A stretch of 64,000 bases of DNA. Source: UBA2241 sp963777895 (lineage in GTDB: Bacteria > Actinomycetota > Thermoleophilia > UBA2241). How positions within the stretch are numbered: the stretch's first letter is position 1; each line of letters starts with the position of its first letter. Below the pieces are notes generated by a model. The model was not told the DNA's origin, made no database searches, and saw only the letters and a list, made by a program, of their open reading frames with translations. The stretch lies in assembly GCA_963777895.1 (NCBI GenBank), contig CAVZSF010000005.1:310001-374000 (forward strand), given 5' to 3'. Both the position numbers and the translations under genes were made by a program. Below are positions 8,306 to 15,690 of the stretch, one piece after another.

Positions 8306-8866
8306 CTACCTTCTGGGCTCGTATCGCATCGCCACCGCCCCCGAGCCGTACTCCAGCCGGCTCACCAGCTTCAAGTCGATAGGTTTCGATAGCCCTGCGA
8401 ACAACGTCGGCCCATGGCCCGCCAGCCTGGGCTGTACCACGAACTCGTACTCATCGATCAAGTCCAGCGCCGCCAACGCCTGCGGGAGCGTCACGCCTCC
8501 CACGAGCAGGCCCTTACCAGCCTCCCGCTTGAGCTCCCGAACGGCCTTCCCCAGATCCCCGCGCACGAGCTCCGCGTTCCAATCGACCCGCTCCAGGGTG
8601 CTCGACACGACGTACTTCTTAGCCGCGTCGATCGTCCGGGCGAAGGGTTCCATCCAGGGTTCCATCCAATCGGGCCTCGCTCCCGTCCGCGCCGGCGCCC
8701 GCCACGCTGCCTCCATCATCTCGTACGTCACTCGGCCGAAGAGGAGGGCATCGGCCCGGGCGATGTTCTCGGCCGCGTGACGGTGCAGCTCTTCGTCCGC
8801 GAGCACTCCTCGATGATCGCAGCACCCGTCCAAGGTGACGTTGATGGAATACCGAAGGGGTCGCAT
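8306..8866 (-). CDS. Dihydrofolate-reductase-like (RibD C-terminal) protein
   Basis: 186 residues of the RibD C-terminal / DHFR-like fold, typically NADPH-dependent reductases. Recognisable blocks are RYSINVTLDGCCDHRGV at the N-terminus, ALLFGRVTYEMMEAAW (substrate region), KYVVSSTLERVDWNAELV, and the cofactor-loop GKGLLVGGVTLPQAL. DEYEFVVQPRLAGHGPTLF closes the domain. Stand-alone members of this family are abundant in Actinobacteria and are of undefined substrate. Start ATG at 8866 fits the family N-terminus. Same strand as the VOC gene, 47 bases apart. Confidence 0.9.
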   Translation of the reverse strand: MRPLRYSINVTLDGCCDHRGVLADEELHRHAAENIARADALLFGRVTYEMMEAAWRAPARTGARPDWMEPWMEPFARTIDAAKKYVVSSTLERVDWNAELVRGDLGKAVRELKREAGKGLLVGGVTLPQALAALDLIDEYEFVVQPRLAGHGPTLFAGLSKPIDLKLVSRLEYGSGAVAMRYEPRR

Positions 8867-8988
8867 TTCGTGCTCCTGACCGGGTTGACGTTGTGGCTGA
8901 CCAGCGCGCGAAAGGAGGCGAAGCCAACTGAAGCGCGTCCGGTTGAGCCCCGTGTCAGGCCCGACCGTGTCAGATGTCGGGCCTGGAC

Positions 8989-9327
8989 TTACTCTTGTCT
9001 GACTATGTCGACCGAGATCTCCACCGCCGGAATCGTCCCTCGGTTCTCGAGCCAGTGCGTGGTGTTCCTGTCCTCGGGCCAGCCCACTCCCGGCCCATAG
9101 TCCGTGGCGACTCCATCTCGATGGTCAGTGATCGTTCCTTGCAGTATGTAGACGGTGCCTGGTCTGCCCTTATGGTCGTGAATCGGGCCGAAGACACCTC
9201 CGGGCTCGATGGTCACCCTGCGCATTCGAAGTCGGCGCCCTGCCATGCCCTCGATCTCAGGGCCGAGGTCGACCGTTGCCAGCAGCTTCGTGGTGACGCC
9301 TTTCGTCCCTGGCTGTTCGTTGCTCAT
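8989..9327 (-). CDS. Cupin-domain protein
   Basis: 112 residues. A single cupin domain: GGVFGPIHDHKGRPGTVYILQG is the first cupin motif (His-x-His with the following Glu position taken by T/Y), and TTHWLENRGTIPAVEISVDIV resembles the second. Members bind metal and act in small-molecule modification or sensing. ATG at 9327 is preceded by AGAGGAG; the longer frame up to 9399 is not credible. The segment just upstream (9376-9401) is an integrase-arm-like repeat followed directly by an integrase remnant, so this gene marks the end of the cargo block. Confidence 0.85.
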   Translation of the reverse strand: MSNEQPGTKGVTTKLLATVDLGPEIEGMAGRRLRMRRVTIEPGGVFGPIHDHKGRPGTVYILQGTITDHRDGVATDYGPGVGWPEDRNTTHWLENRGTIPAVEISVDIVRQE

Positions 9328-9375
9328 CGTGCGCTCCTCTCTGCTTCCATGGCCTCGCGCACCATCAGTCTTCCC

Positions 9376-9401
9376 GCAGAGTCGGCAACATCTTGGCAAG
9401 G
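9376..9401 (+). repeat. Arm-site-like direct repeat next to integrase remnant
   Basis: GCAGAGTCGGCAACATCTTGGCAAGG resembles the unit seen at 11329, 11550 and 22328: GCAGATTT, then two NGCAAC boxes about 12 bases apart. It abuts the truncated integrase frame. A role as integrase arm-type binding site is inference from the spacing and location. Confidence 0.45.
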
Positions 9402-9993
9402 CGAGACGGCCGGCCAGCTCTGGAGCGACCTCGACCTCGACCGGGCTTCGTCTGCGTCTCGCGCACCGTCGAGGAGGACGAGGACAAGACCCTCGTCACC
9501 TACCCGCCCAAGAACGGCAAGGCGCGCGTCGTGCCGCTGCCGGCGGCGGCGTGTGACGAGCTCCGCGCCGCCCTGCAGGCGCAGCGCGAGTACAAGTTGG
9601 CCCAGGGCAGGGGGTGGAACGAGGCCGGCCACGTGATCCCCAAGCGCGACGGCACGCCGATGGCGCCGTCCTCCCTCAAGAGCCAGCGGTGGAACTGGGT
9701 GGCCCGCCAGAGGATCGACCCGCACCTGCCCCTCCACGGCCTGCGCGACTCGTTCGGGACCTGGGTGTATGAGACCTACGGCGTCAAGCAGGCCCAGGAG
9801 TGGCTCGGCCACGGCGATCCCGCGACCACGCTGCGTCACTACGTGCGCCTCACGACGGCGGCCAGGGCGAAGGCCGTGGGCGGGTCTGGATGAAGTCACG
9901 CGGGCGGCCCTGGACGCCGCTGAGGCGCAGCGCGAGGACGACGAGACGCCGCCGCTCGACAACGTCGTCTCGCTGGCTGGCCGCCGCCGGTAG
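9402..9993 (+). pseudogene. Tyrosine recombinase (integrase) remnant, C-terminal catalytic part
   Basis: The fragment opens just after the missing first catalytic Arg box with AGQLWSDLDLDR, changes frame near 9448, then runs through PPKNGKARVVPLPAAACDEL to the second catalytic block HGLRDSFGTWVYETYG (His-x-x-Arg) and EWLGHGDPATTLRHYV (Gly-His and nucleophile Tyr). A last single-base shift near 9890 leads to LDEVTRAALDAAEA and the end NVVSLAGRRR. So the N-terminal arm-binding and core-binding domains and the first Arg are gone and two shifts are present. It is one of four relics of the same family left of the tRNA-Arg, strongly similar to the one at 18979. Confidence 0.87.
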
Positions 9994-10050
9994 CCCATTG
10001 GTCCGACCTGGACGACCCCCTCCTGCGGCTTCAGCAGGCCGACGGTGGCG

Positions 10051-10725
10051 TTAGGGTGAGGACGATCTCGGCGCCGCTACGAAGGGCTGCAAGCCCCTTT
10101 CTGGCAGAAGAAGCTCCTTGAGGCTCCCGGCCAGCCACTCCCCATAGCTGCTGGGCGTCCAGCCGCGCAGGCGGGTGAGGAGCTGGAACAGCTCGGGGCT
10201 CGTCAGCGCCCAGACGGTCTCGAGCGCGTCGGCGGCCGGAAGGCGGAGCGGCCCGTTGGCGGCGAGGGCGTCGACGAGCACCTGGAGGTTCTTCAGCCGG
10301 TCGGCGTGCAGCGTGGCGAGTAACAGGGCGAGCTCGGGATCGGACTGGGCGGCGGCGGCGAGCACGGCGACGAGCGGCGCCGCACGTTCTAGGCGTGGCA
10401 CGATGTCCGCCGCGAACAGCTTGAGCTGCTCCTGCTGATCAGACGTCGCGGCCAGCCTCCGCGGAACGTCCTGCTCCGGCACCGGCGCCGGGTCCGCGCC
10501 GCGGACCGCGTGGCGGAAGAGCTCGCCGAGCAGCGATCTCTTGCTTCCGAAGTGAGCGTAGACGCTCTCCGGCGACACCCCAGCCTCGTCGGCGACGGCG
10601 GCCATGCTGGTCCCCGCGTACCCGCGCTCCTCGAAGAGCTTCCTGGCTGCGGCGAGCACGAGGAGCCGAGTCTGCTCCGCCTGCTGCTCTCGTCGAGTCG
10701 AACGATAGGGGCGGCGCCGGTTCAC
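10051..10725 (-). CDS. TetR/AcrR-family transcriptional regulator
   Basis: 224 residues. N-terminal helix-turn-helix: TRLLVLAAARKLFEERGYAG, then TSMAAVADEAGVSPESVYAHFGSKRSLL, a textbook TetR DNA-binding domain. The ligand-binding C-terminus is helical and unspecific. It is divergent from the SnoaL-like gene at 10795 across a 69-base gap, so it probably regulates that gene and itself. The pair sits between integrase relic and tRNA scar and is likely cargo. The inducer is not predictable. Confidence 0.9.
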   Translation of the reverse strand: MNRRRPYRSTRREQQAEQTRLLVLAAARKLFEERGYAGTSMAAVADEAGVSPESVYAHFGSKRSLLGELFRHAVRGADPAPVPEQDVPRRLAATSDQQEQLKLFAADIVPRLERAAPLVAVLAAAAQSDPELALLLATLHADRLKNLQVLVDALAANGPLRLPAADALETVWALTSPELFQLLTRLRGWTPSSYGEWLAGSLKELLLPERGLQPFVAAPRSSSP

Positions 10726-10794
10726 GTTTCCTCCTAATTGGGAACAGCTAGACTGTAGTCATTACATTACACTTGTACCCAAAGTGAGGATGAC
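10726..10794. promoter_or_regulatory. Divergent promoter/operator region of TetR-SnoaL pair
   Basis: The 69-base gap is AT-richer than its surroundings and contains the short direct repeat CATTACATTAC at 10760-10770 plus GTAC-rich sequence. Both start codons point outward. A TetR operator is expected here; I cannot define a clear palindrome. Confidence 0.3.
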
Positions 10795-11226
10795 ATGTCC
10801 AGCAGCGACAACATCGAGAAGGTGCGGGCACTCCTGACGCAAGTTTTCTCGGAGGGCAACTACGAGGCTCTGGGCGAACTCATCGCTCCCGACTTCGTCG
10901 AGCATCAGAACGGCAGTCAGGGCATCGGGCCCGCGGCGGTGCGCCGCACCGCCTCGGGTCTGCGCGCGTCGTTCCCCGACCTTACGGTCGAGGTCCAGGA
11001 CGCGATCGCCAACGAGGACACCGTTTGGGTCCGGGCGCGCGGCCGGGGCACCGACACCGGTGGCGTGGCGGGTCGCCCGCCGAGCGGCCGCCGTCTCGAA
11101 GTCGATGTGATCGACATCGTGCGCTTCCAGGACGGGCTCATGATCGAGCACTGGGGCGTTGCGGACAGGCTCGGGATGCTGCAACAGGTCGGCGTGGTGC
11201 CGACGCCGGAGCGGCTCGCGGCGTAG
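10795..11226 (+). CDS. SnoaL-like / ester cyclase-family protein
   Basis: 143 residues, SnoaL-like polyketide-cyclase fold (NTF2-like). Typical blocks: NIEKVRALLTQVFSEGNYEAL, APDFVEHQ, then FPDLTVEVQDAIANEDTVWVRARGRGTDTG, and VDVIDIVRFQDGLMIEHWGVADRLGMLQQ, where EHWGVAD is a strong family signature. Enzymes and non-enzymatic relatives exist, so the reaction is unknown. Start ATG 10795 follows AGTGAGGATGAC. Divergent from the TetR gene at 10725, its likely regulator. Confidence 0.86.
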   Translation: MSSSDNIEKVRALLTQVFSEGNYEALGELIAPDFVEHQNGSQGIGPAAVRRTASGLRASFPDLTVEVQDAIANEDTVWVRARGRGTDTGGVAGRPPSGRRLEVDVIDIVRFQDGLMIEHWGVADRLGMLQQVGVVPTPERLAA

Positions 11227-11328
11227 TGCTCATGGCGGCAGCCGGTCTGACCGGGCGGCTGGGCCTGAGCGCAGCTCAGCTCGGCCGCCCGGGCTCCCCC
11301 CGTCGAGCGCTCTTCGTGCGCGTTTCCC

Positions 11329-11449
11329 GCAGATTTGGCAACTTTCTTAGCAACACGCGGTATTCTTGGCGGGCCGCAGCAGAGGTAAAAGACCTGCAAA
11401 TCGGCACAATGCCCTCGTAGCTCAGTGGATAGAGCACAGGTTTCCTAAA
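11329..11449 (+). repeat. att-like scar: arm repeat, tRNA-Arg flank and 5' half
   Basis: 11329-11354 carries the GCAGATTT-GGCAACT-TTAGCAAC arm-like repeat. 11355-11410 matches the upstream flank of the intact tRNA. 11411-11449 is identical to the tRNA 5' half (GCCCTCGTAGCTCAGTGGAT and onward) through the anticodon loop TTTCCTAAA. The match then ends in GGGGCAGGGAG, the same junction type as at 6714. It lacks the 3' half, so it cannot be a functional tRNA. The rest of the 377-base gene-free stretch 11227-11603 holds only this and the next repeat. Confidence 0.86.
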
Positions 11450-11549
11450 GGGGCAGGGAGGGTGTCCGAACGGGGCCGTTCGAGGGTGAATCGGGGCCGT
11501 TTGGGGCGATAGCCGCGCCGCCGTTCCGAGGTCGAGGCTGCGGTTTCCC

Positions 11550-11576
11550 GCAGATTTAGCAACCTTTTAGCAACCT
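11550..11576 (+). repeat. Second arm-like repeat after the 11411 scar
   Basis: A near copy of the 11329 unit (GCAGATTTAGCAACC then TTTTAGCAACC), about 100 bases after the half-tRNA. It is preceded by the same TTTCCC. Two such units bracketing the scar fit paired integrase arm sites, but this is inference. Confidence 0.55.
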
Positions 11577-11603
11577 GCTGCGGAGGAGACGGTCCGTCCC
11601 GAG

Positions 11604-12275
11604 CTAGTCGTCCCCGCACTCTTCCCCTCGCCAGCTCTCAACCCCCTCGTTCACCGCGACGGCGGCGATCACCAGGGCCGCGACCGGATCGGCCCACCAG
11701 ACGCCCCAGAGGGCGTTCAGGAGCAGGCCGATCAGAAGGGCTATCGAGAGGTAGCCGCAGATGGCGTTCTGCTCGCCCTCGTGCACAGTCGCTGCGGAGC
11801 CGAGCTTGCGCCCGACCCGCCGCTTGGCCATGGCCAGCAACGGCATGGTGGGGGCGGTGACGGCGGCCAAGGCTATGCCGAGCCAGCTGGCGTCGGGCTT
11901 CTCGGCCAGCACGAGGGCGCGGGTAGCCTCGACGCCGACGTAGGCGGCGAGTACGAAGAACGACACGGCGATGAGCAGTTGCGCTCGCCGCTCCGCGGCC
12001 TCCGACGTGCCCCGTCCACCAGTGAAGAGCCAGAAGATCACCCCGCCGGCGAGGAACTCGATGATCGAGTCTGCGCCGAAGGCGATGAGGGCGATCGAGC
12101 CTGCCGATACGCCGGCGAAGATGGCGATGGCGAACTCGATGAGGTGCCAGGCGTTGCCCCAGAAGGCCAGTTGACGCGCCCGACGCTCGAGTCGCTGACG
12201 ATCAGGGCTCGAGAGGGGGGATGAGGCCGGGGCGGGGTCTTCCACGGTCACACCGGGTTGGCGCGGCCCGACCAC
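11604..12275 (-). CDS. Cation-efflux (CDF) family transmembrane protein
   Basis: 223 residues with about six predicted transmembrane helices and almost no C-terminal cytoplasmic domain. IALIAFGADSIIEFLAGGVIF replaces the usual helix-II metal motif (D-x-x-x-D-like spacing with ADSIIE), and helix V carries ADPVAALVIAAVAVNEG. This is the truncated CDF-like group often named cation transporter. EGEQNAICGYLSIALL in the middle is typical. It follows the SHOCT gene by 6 bases on the same strand, so the two form an operon. The metal is not predictable; the neighbouring sigma/Gly-Met-Trp module and CadR fragment suggest a heavy-metal setting. Confidence 0.85.
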   Translation of the reverse strand: MVGPRQPGVTVEDPAPASSPLSSPDRQRLERRARQLAFWGNAWHLIEFAIAIFAGVSAGSIALIAFGADSIIEFLAGGVIFWLFTGGRGTSEAAERRAQLLIAVSFFVLAAYVGVEATRALVLAEKPDASWLGIALAAVTAPTMPLLAMAKRRVGRKLGSAATVHEGEQNAICGYLSIALLIGLLLNALWGVWWADPVAALVIAAVAVNEGVESWRGEECGDD

Positions 12276-12281
12276 GCCCCG

Positions 12282-12551
12282 CTAGAGGTCGCCGAGCTTC
12301 TGCAGGTACTCTTCACGCTCGATCTCCCCCGAGGCGTAGCGCCGCTTGAGTATGTCCTTCGGCGACTCGGGTGCGTGCACCGTGGGCGCCGCTCCCGCCG
12401 CGGCGGAGGCGGCCGAGGACTGGCTGAGGTACCTCACGAGGTAGACGATCGCCACGATGATGGCGACCACGAAGACGATCATGAACATGAACATCACCCA
12501 GCCTTCCCAGCCGGCGCCGTGGCCCCAGTATCCGTTGTCATTCCACATCAT
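12282..12551 (-). CDS. SHOCT-domain membrane protein
   Basis: 89 residues. A short Trp/Gly/Met-rich N-terminus (MMWNDNGYWGHGAGWEGW) is followed by one long transmembrane helix (VMFMFMIVFVVAIIVAIVYL), an Ala-rich linker, and a C-terminal SHOCT domain (PKDILKRRYASGEIEREEY). SHOCT proteins are small, often next to metal-efflux genes. The N-terminal Gly/Trp/Met composition echoes the exported proteins of the neighbouring module. First gene of a two-gene operon with the CDF protein. Confidence 0.82.
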   Translation of the reverse strand: MMWNDNGYWGHGAGWEGWVMFMFMIVFVVAIIVAIVYLVRYLSQSSAASAAAGAAPTVHAPESPKDILKRRYASGEIEREEYLQKLGDL

Positions 12552-12623
12552 CGCCCTCCGTCACTCATCTCGAAGCGAGCTTGGTCAGCACGGAGAAAGG
12601 ATTTCTCCCCGGCCGACAGATGG

Positions 12624-12664
12624 GTCGTCCCCGGCCGAGGCTGTCTGCCTCCGCCGGGGACGAC
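12624..12664 (-). terminator. Terminator-like hairpin after the Gly/Met/Trp-rich gene, copy 1
   Basis: 18-bp stem with one C-C mismatch (12624-12641 with 12647-12664) and a five-base loop TGTCT, about 30 bases after the stop at 12693. A smaller 7-bp stem (GGAGAAA/TTTCTCC) lies just beyond, near 12594. Confidence 0.65.
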
Positions 12665-12692
12665 GCTCGTTTGCTTCTCGCGGGCGCGAGGT

Positions 12693-13484
12693 TTACCAGC
12701 CCCAGCCACCCCACATGCCGCCGAGGCCCATCCAGCCGCCCGCACCGTAGCGCATGCGGGTGGTGGTCACCGACAGGTGGTGATGCGTGTAGAAGGACTT
12801 CACCTGTGCCCGGTGATGGGCGCGGAGGGTCGAGAGGGCGTTCTGTGCGGCCGTGCCTGACGGGTTCGAGCCGTACTGCTGCCACCAGGCGTTCATGTGC
12901 CTGACCATCCTGGTGCGCATGGTCATCCAGCCACCGAAGGCGCCGGGATGCTGGGTCATCCAGGCGGCGCCGTAGCCGGTGCCCCACATGTGACTGACGT
13001 CCCAGTCCCAGCCGCCCATCATGCCGCCGCCCCAGCCGCCCCACATGCCTTCGTCGGGACAGGTCCAGGTGGCGCCGCCGGCGTAGGTCTCGTAGAACGC
13101 CTTCATGTCGGTCCAGAAGGTCGTCCAGAGGTCGTGCAGGGCCTGCTGGGCCGCGGCGCTGGTGAGGTCGCCCTTGTAGGTGTCGTACCAGGTCTGAAGC
13201 GCCTGCTGGTGAGCGGTGCGCAGGGAAAGCCAGGCCTGAAGCGCGTCCGGGTTGCTCGTGAGCCACTTGCCGCCGAAGCCGGTGCCCCACATGCCGGTGC
13301 CGCCCCAGGTGCCGGAGCCGTCCCACATGCCGCCGCCGCACCAGCCGCCGCCCCACGTGTCGCCGCCCATCATGGTGCTTGGCCCTTGGGTGCCGGCGGC
13401 CGATGCCACCGGAGCCAGCACCGCAGCGAGCAGCGCAAGTACGAGTCCCAGCAGGACGAGGGTCTTCAGTTGCCTGATCCTCAT
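12693..13484 (-). CDS. Exported Gly/Met/Trp-rich repeat protein, module copy 1
   Basis: 263 residues, family not recognised. Residues 1-31 are a signal peptide (KTLVLLGLVLALLAAVLAPV, cleavage after ASA). The mature part alternates Gly/Trp/Met stretches (GGGMWDGSGTWGGTGMWGTG) with helical segments. Two halves align: MWGTGFGGKWLT...W...RT...W...Y...AAQQALHDL...KAFYETY and MWGTGYGAAWMT...W...RT...W...Y...AAQNALSTL...KSFYTHH. Only two Cys (WCGGG and TWTCPDEG). The C-terminus is GGMWGGWGW. ATG at 13484 has AAGGA upstream. It follows the sigma gene by 50 bases, likely one operon. A surface or metal-binding structural role is inferred from Met/His/Trp content and the CadR context. Confidence 0.85.
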   Translation of the reverse strand: MRIRQLKTLVLLGLVLALLAAVLAPVASAAGTQGPSTMMGGDTWGGGWCGGGMWDGSGTWGGTGMWGTGFGGKWLTSNPDALQAWLSLRTAHQQALQTWYDTYKGDLTSAAAQQALHDLWTTFWTDMKAFYETYAGGATWTCPDEGMWGGWGGGMMGGWDWDVSHMWGTGYGAAWMTQHPGAFGGWMTMRTRMVRHMNAWWQQYGSNPSGTAAQNALSTLRAHHRAQVKSFYTHHHLSVTTTRMRYGAGGWMGLGGMWGGWGW

Positions 13485-13533
13485 CGGTGATCCTTCCTTT
13501 CGATTGCATTCGAATGTGTCTGCGTCATCGTGG

Positions 13534-14865
13534 TCACCAGCCGGAGCCCCCGCCGCCCGAGCCGCTGCCCCAGCTGCCGCCGGAATCGCCGCCCCAGGAG
13601 CCGCCGGAGCCGCCGTCCGACCAGCTGCCGCCGGAGGAGCCGCCGCCCGACCAGCCACTACTCGAGCCCGACCAGTTCGACGAGTTCGTGGCAGAAGACC
13701 AGTCCGAGCCGTAGGAGTCGCTCGTCGACATCGTCCAGCTGCTCCCGCTCCAGCTACCGCTGCTCGCCATCTGCGAGCCGCCGCTCGACCAGGTGGAGCC
13801 GTTGCTCATCTGCCATGACCAGCCGTCATTGCGGCTGTTCCAGCTCCAGCGGCCCGAGTTCCAGCCCATCGGCCAGCCGTGCCGCATCCAGTTCGAGTAG
13901 AGGCTCCAGCGGGCCCACTGCTTGCTCCACGTCGCAGAGCGAGGCTGCCATGCGTGCGCGAACGAACCTGACCATCTCTGGGCGTGTGCCTGCTGGACGT
14001 CGCGGACGGCGACGGTGCCGCCGACGGCGCCGCCGACGATGACAGTCGCCGCGGCGGCAGTGATCGCCGCCTTGGTGGTGAGGGCGGCGCCGAGCTTGGC
14101 GAGCAGACCGGCGCCGTGCGGGGCGTGAAACGCAGGGCCGGGATGCGGCACCACGTGGGGTGCCACGTGTGGCACCGCGTGAGGCGCCGCCGTCGCGAGG
14201 TGCGGCAGCGGCGGCATCGCGTGCAGCACGGCCGGCACCGTGAGCGGGGCCAGGACGAGGCCGAGACTGGCCGGTGCGGGCACGTCGCCGGCGAGCTTGG
14301 CGAAGGCCGTCTTGAATGAGGCCCGCGCGCGATGCACGAGCACGTCGGCATTCGAGCGCGAGACCTCCATCACGTCGGCGATCTCCTCGGGGGGCAGACC
14401 GTGCAGGTCCTTGAGCACGAGGGCCGTGCGGTAGCGTTCGTTGAGCTGCCCGAGGCTCTCCTCGACGAGGGCCACGGTCTGGGCCTGCTCGAAGGTGTCG
14501 ATGCGCGACGGCACCGCGTCGAGGACCTCGGCGCCGCCACCGCCGAGACCCTTGCGCGAGCGCAGGTGGCTGAGGCAGGCGTTGGTGGCGACGCGGTAGA
14601 GCCAGGGGCGCAGCTTGAGCGCTCCACGCTCTGGGGCGGGGAGATCGCTGAAGGCGGTGATGAAGACGTCTTGGGTCAAGTCCTTGGCCTCCTCGCGATC
14701 GCCGAGGATGCGAGCGCAGAGGTTGTAGATCGGGGCGTGGTAGTCGGCGTAGAGGTGCTCGAAGGCGTCGCGGCGGCCGGCGCGCAGGTCAGCGACCAGC
14801 ACGGCGTCCGGTTCGGGAGCGCTCATCGCTTCGTCATCGCCTTCGGATCTTGCGTGCACCTTCAT
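13534..14865 (-). CDS. ECF-type sigma factor with transmembrane helix and exported Ser/Gly/Trp tail, copy 1
   Basis: 443 residues. Sigma region 2 spans about 33-100 (DAFEHLYADYHAPIYNLC, KDLTQDVFITAF, RPWLYRVATNACLSHLR) and region 4 about 137-187 (RYRTALVLKDLHGLPPEEIA, then a helix-turn-helix ending VLVHRARASFK). An Ala/Pro/His linker (215-250, with PHAVPHVAPHVVPHP) leads to one transmembrane helix (about 264-287). The final 155 residues are Ser/Gly/Trp/Asn-rich and end GGSGW. So the DNA-binding part is cytosolic and the tail is predicted outside. No separate anti-sigma gene is adjacent. An alternative start is ATG 14826. It precedes the Gly/Met/Trp gene in the same operon. The architecture is conserved in the copies at 38507 and 63231. 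Confidence 0.9.
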   Translation of the reverse strand: MKVHARSEGDDEAMSAPEPDAVLVADLRAGRRDAFEHLYADYHAPIYNLCARILGDREEAKDLTQDVFITAFSDLPAPERGALKLRPWLYRVATNACLSHLRSRKGLGGGGAEVLDAVPSRIDTFEQAQTVALVEESLGQLNERYRTALVLKDLHGLPPEEIADVMEVSRSNADVLVHRARASFKTAFAKLAGDVPAPASLGLVLAPLTVPAVLHAMPPLPHLATAAPHAVPHVAPHVVPHPGPAFHAPHGAGLLAKLGAALTTKAAITAAAATVIVGGAVGGTVAVRDVQQAHAQRWSGSFAHAWQPRSATWSKQWARWSLYSNWMRHGWPMGWNSGRWSWNSRNDGWSWQMSNGSTWSSGGSQMASSGSWSGSSWTMSTSDSYGSDWSSATNSSNWSGSSSGWSGGGSSGGSWSDGGSGGSWGGDSGGSWGSGSGGGGSGW

Positions 14866-14946
14866 GCCGTCATCCGATCGTCATCCGATGTGAACGCCGC
14901 GAAGGGCGCCGGCACTGCGGCCGACGCCCTTTGGCGTGGCTCTCTC

Positions 14947-15368
14947 TTACCAGCAACCGCCGCCCCAGCCGCCGGAGTGCGAGCTGCCGCCCCACGAGCC
15001 GGAGCGCGATCCGCTGCCGTAGTTGTTGCAGCGGTAGCCGTTCCAGGAGCCGCTGCGCTGCGAGTAGGTGCTGCCGCTGCCGCTGTAGGTGCGAGTGGTG
15101 TTGCGGTAGGTGCCCGAGTGGTTGGTCGCCTGGCGCTGGTTGTGGTTGCTGGTCTGCTGCCTGACGACCCTGGTGCCCTGCTGACCCTGGAGCATCTTGG
15201 CGAGCTGCTTCGGGGTGAGCTTGATCACGTAGGACGTCTTGGTCTTGGTGGCGTGAGTCGTCGCCGCCTTGGCGGGCGACTGCCCCGAGGTGCAGGCCGC
15301 CGAAGGCGACCACGGTGCCGACCACGGCGATCACGGCGGTGGCGGCGATGGTCTTGAAGCGTTGTCAT
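14947..15368 (-). CDS. Small exported Ser/Gly/Trp/Cys protein, copy 1 (frameshifted N-terminus)
   Basis: An open frame 14947-15228 gives 93 residues: IKLTPKQLAKMLQGQQG, then QRQATNHSGTYRNTTRTYSG and a Ser/Gly/Trp-rich end with RCNNYG and GGGCW. Upstream to ATG 15368, shifting frame twice (near 15355 and 15290) restores a signal-peptide-like start (TTLKTIAATAVIAVVG, then SPAKAAT), about 140 residues in all. Both copies of the module share this reading, so the full form is probably the ancestral one and the shifts are errors or decay. Family not recognised. It lies between the sigma gene and the divergent MerR-type promoter and should be the first gene of the operon. Confidence 0.62.
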
Positions 15369-15538
15369 CTGAGGCGCCTCCCTGGTCCCATTGGTTGCTT
15401 TCATCTGTTGAAACGCAGGAAGGCGCCGTTTCTTACAGTGGTCGGGAAACTCGTTCGTGTCCGACGTGCGATGCGCCCTCCCGGGCCATCGAGAAGGGCA
15501 CCGCCGATCGAGTGTGGGAGCACGCGAAACATGGGTAC

Positions 15539-15569
15539 AGTGTCCACTCTGGAGCTGCCCTAGAGTCAA
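15539..15569 (-). promoter_or_regulatory. MerR-type promoter with 19-bp spacer, copy 1
   Basis: On the minus strand TTGACT (15569-15564) and GACACT (15544-15539) are separated by exactly 19 bp, the stretched spacing typical of MerR-family targets. The spacer region carries the dyad ACTCT...AGAGT (15546-15550 and 15562-15566). It faces the small exported protein and sigma operon and backs onto the truncated MerR gene at 15591. The same arrangement is at 37801. Confidence 0.66.
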
Positions 15570-15590
15570 CCGGAGGCGTTGGGAGACAAG

Positions 15591-15690
15591 ATGCCCGAGC
15601 GTCTGCGGATCGGCGAACTGGCTCGTCGCGCCCACTGCCAGATCGACACGATCCGCTACTACGAGAGCCAGGGCTTGATGCCGAGCCGGG
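15591..15690 (+). pseudogene. 5' fragment of CadR/PbrR-type MerR regulator
   Basis: ATG 15591 begins PERLRIGELARRAHCQIDTI then RYYESQGLMP, 90% identical by eye to the complete regulator at 37779. After about 33 codons the match stops at GLMPS and the sequence becomes the 3' end of an integrase. The helix-turn-helix is mostly present but the coiled coil and all metal-binding Cys of the C-terminus are gone. So this module copy has lost its own regulator. Confidence 0.86.

Noticed and set aside
14332..15357. Long plus-strand frame opposite the sigma factor and small exported protein
   Set aside because: Antisense shadow; the minus-strand genes have recognisable sigma domains and a conserved second copy.
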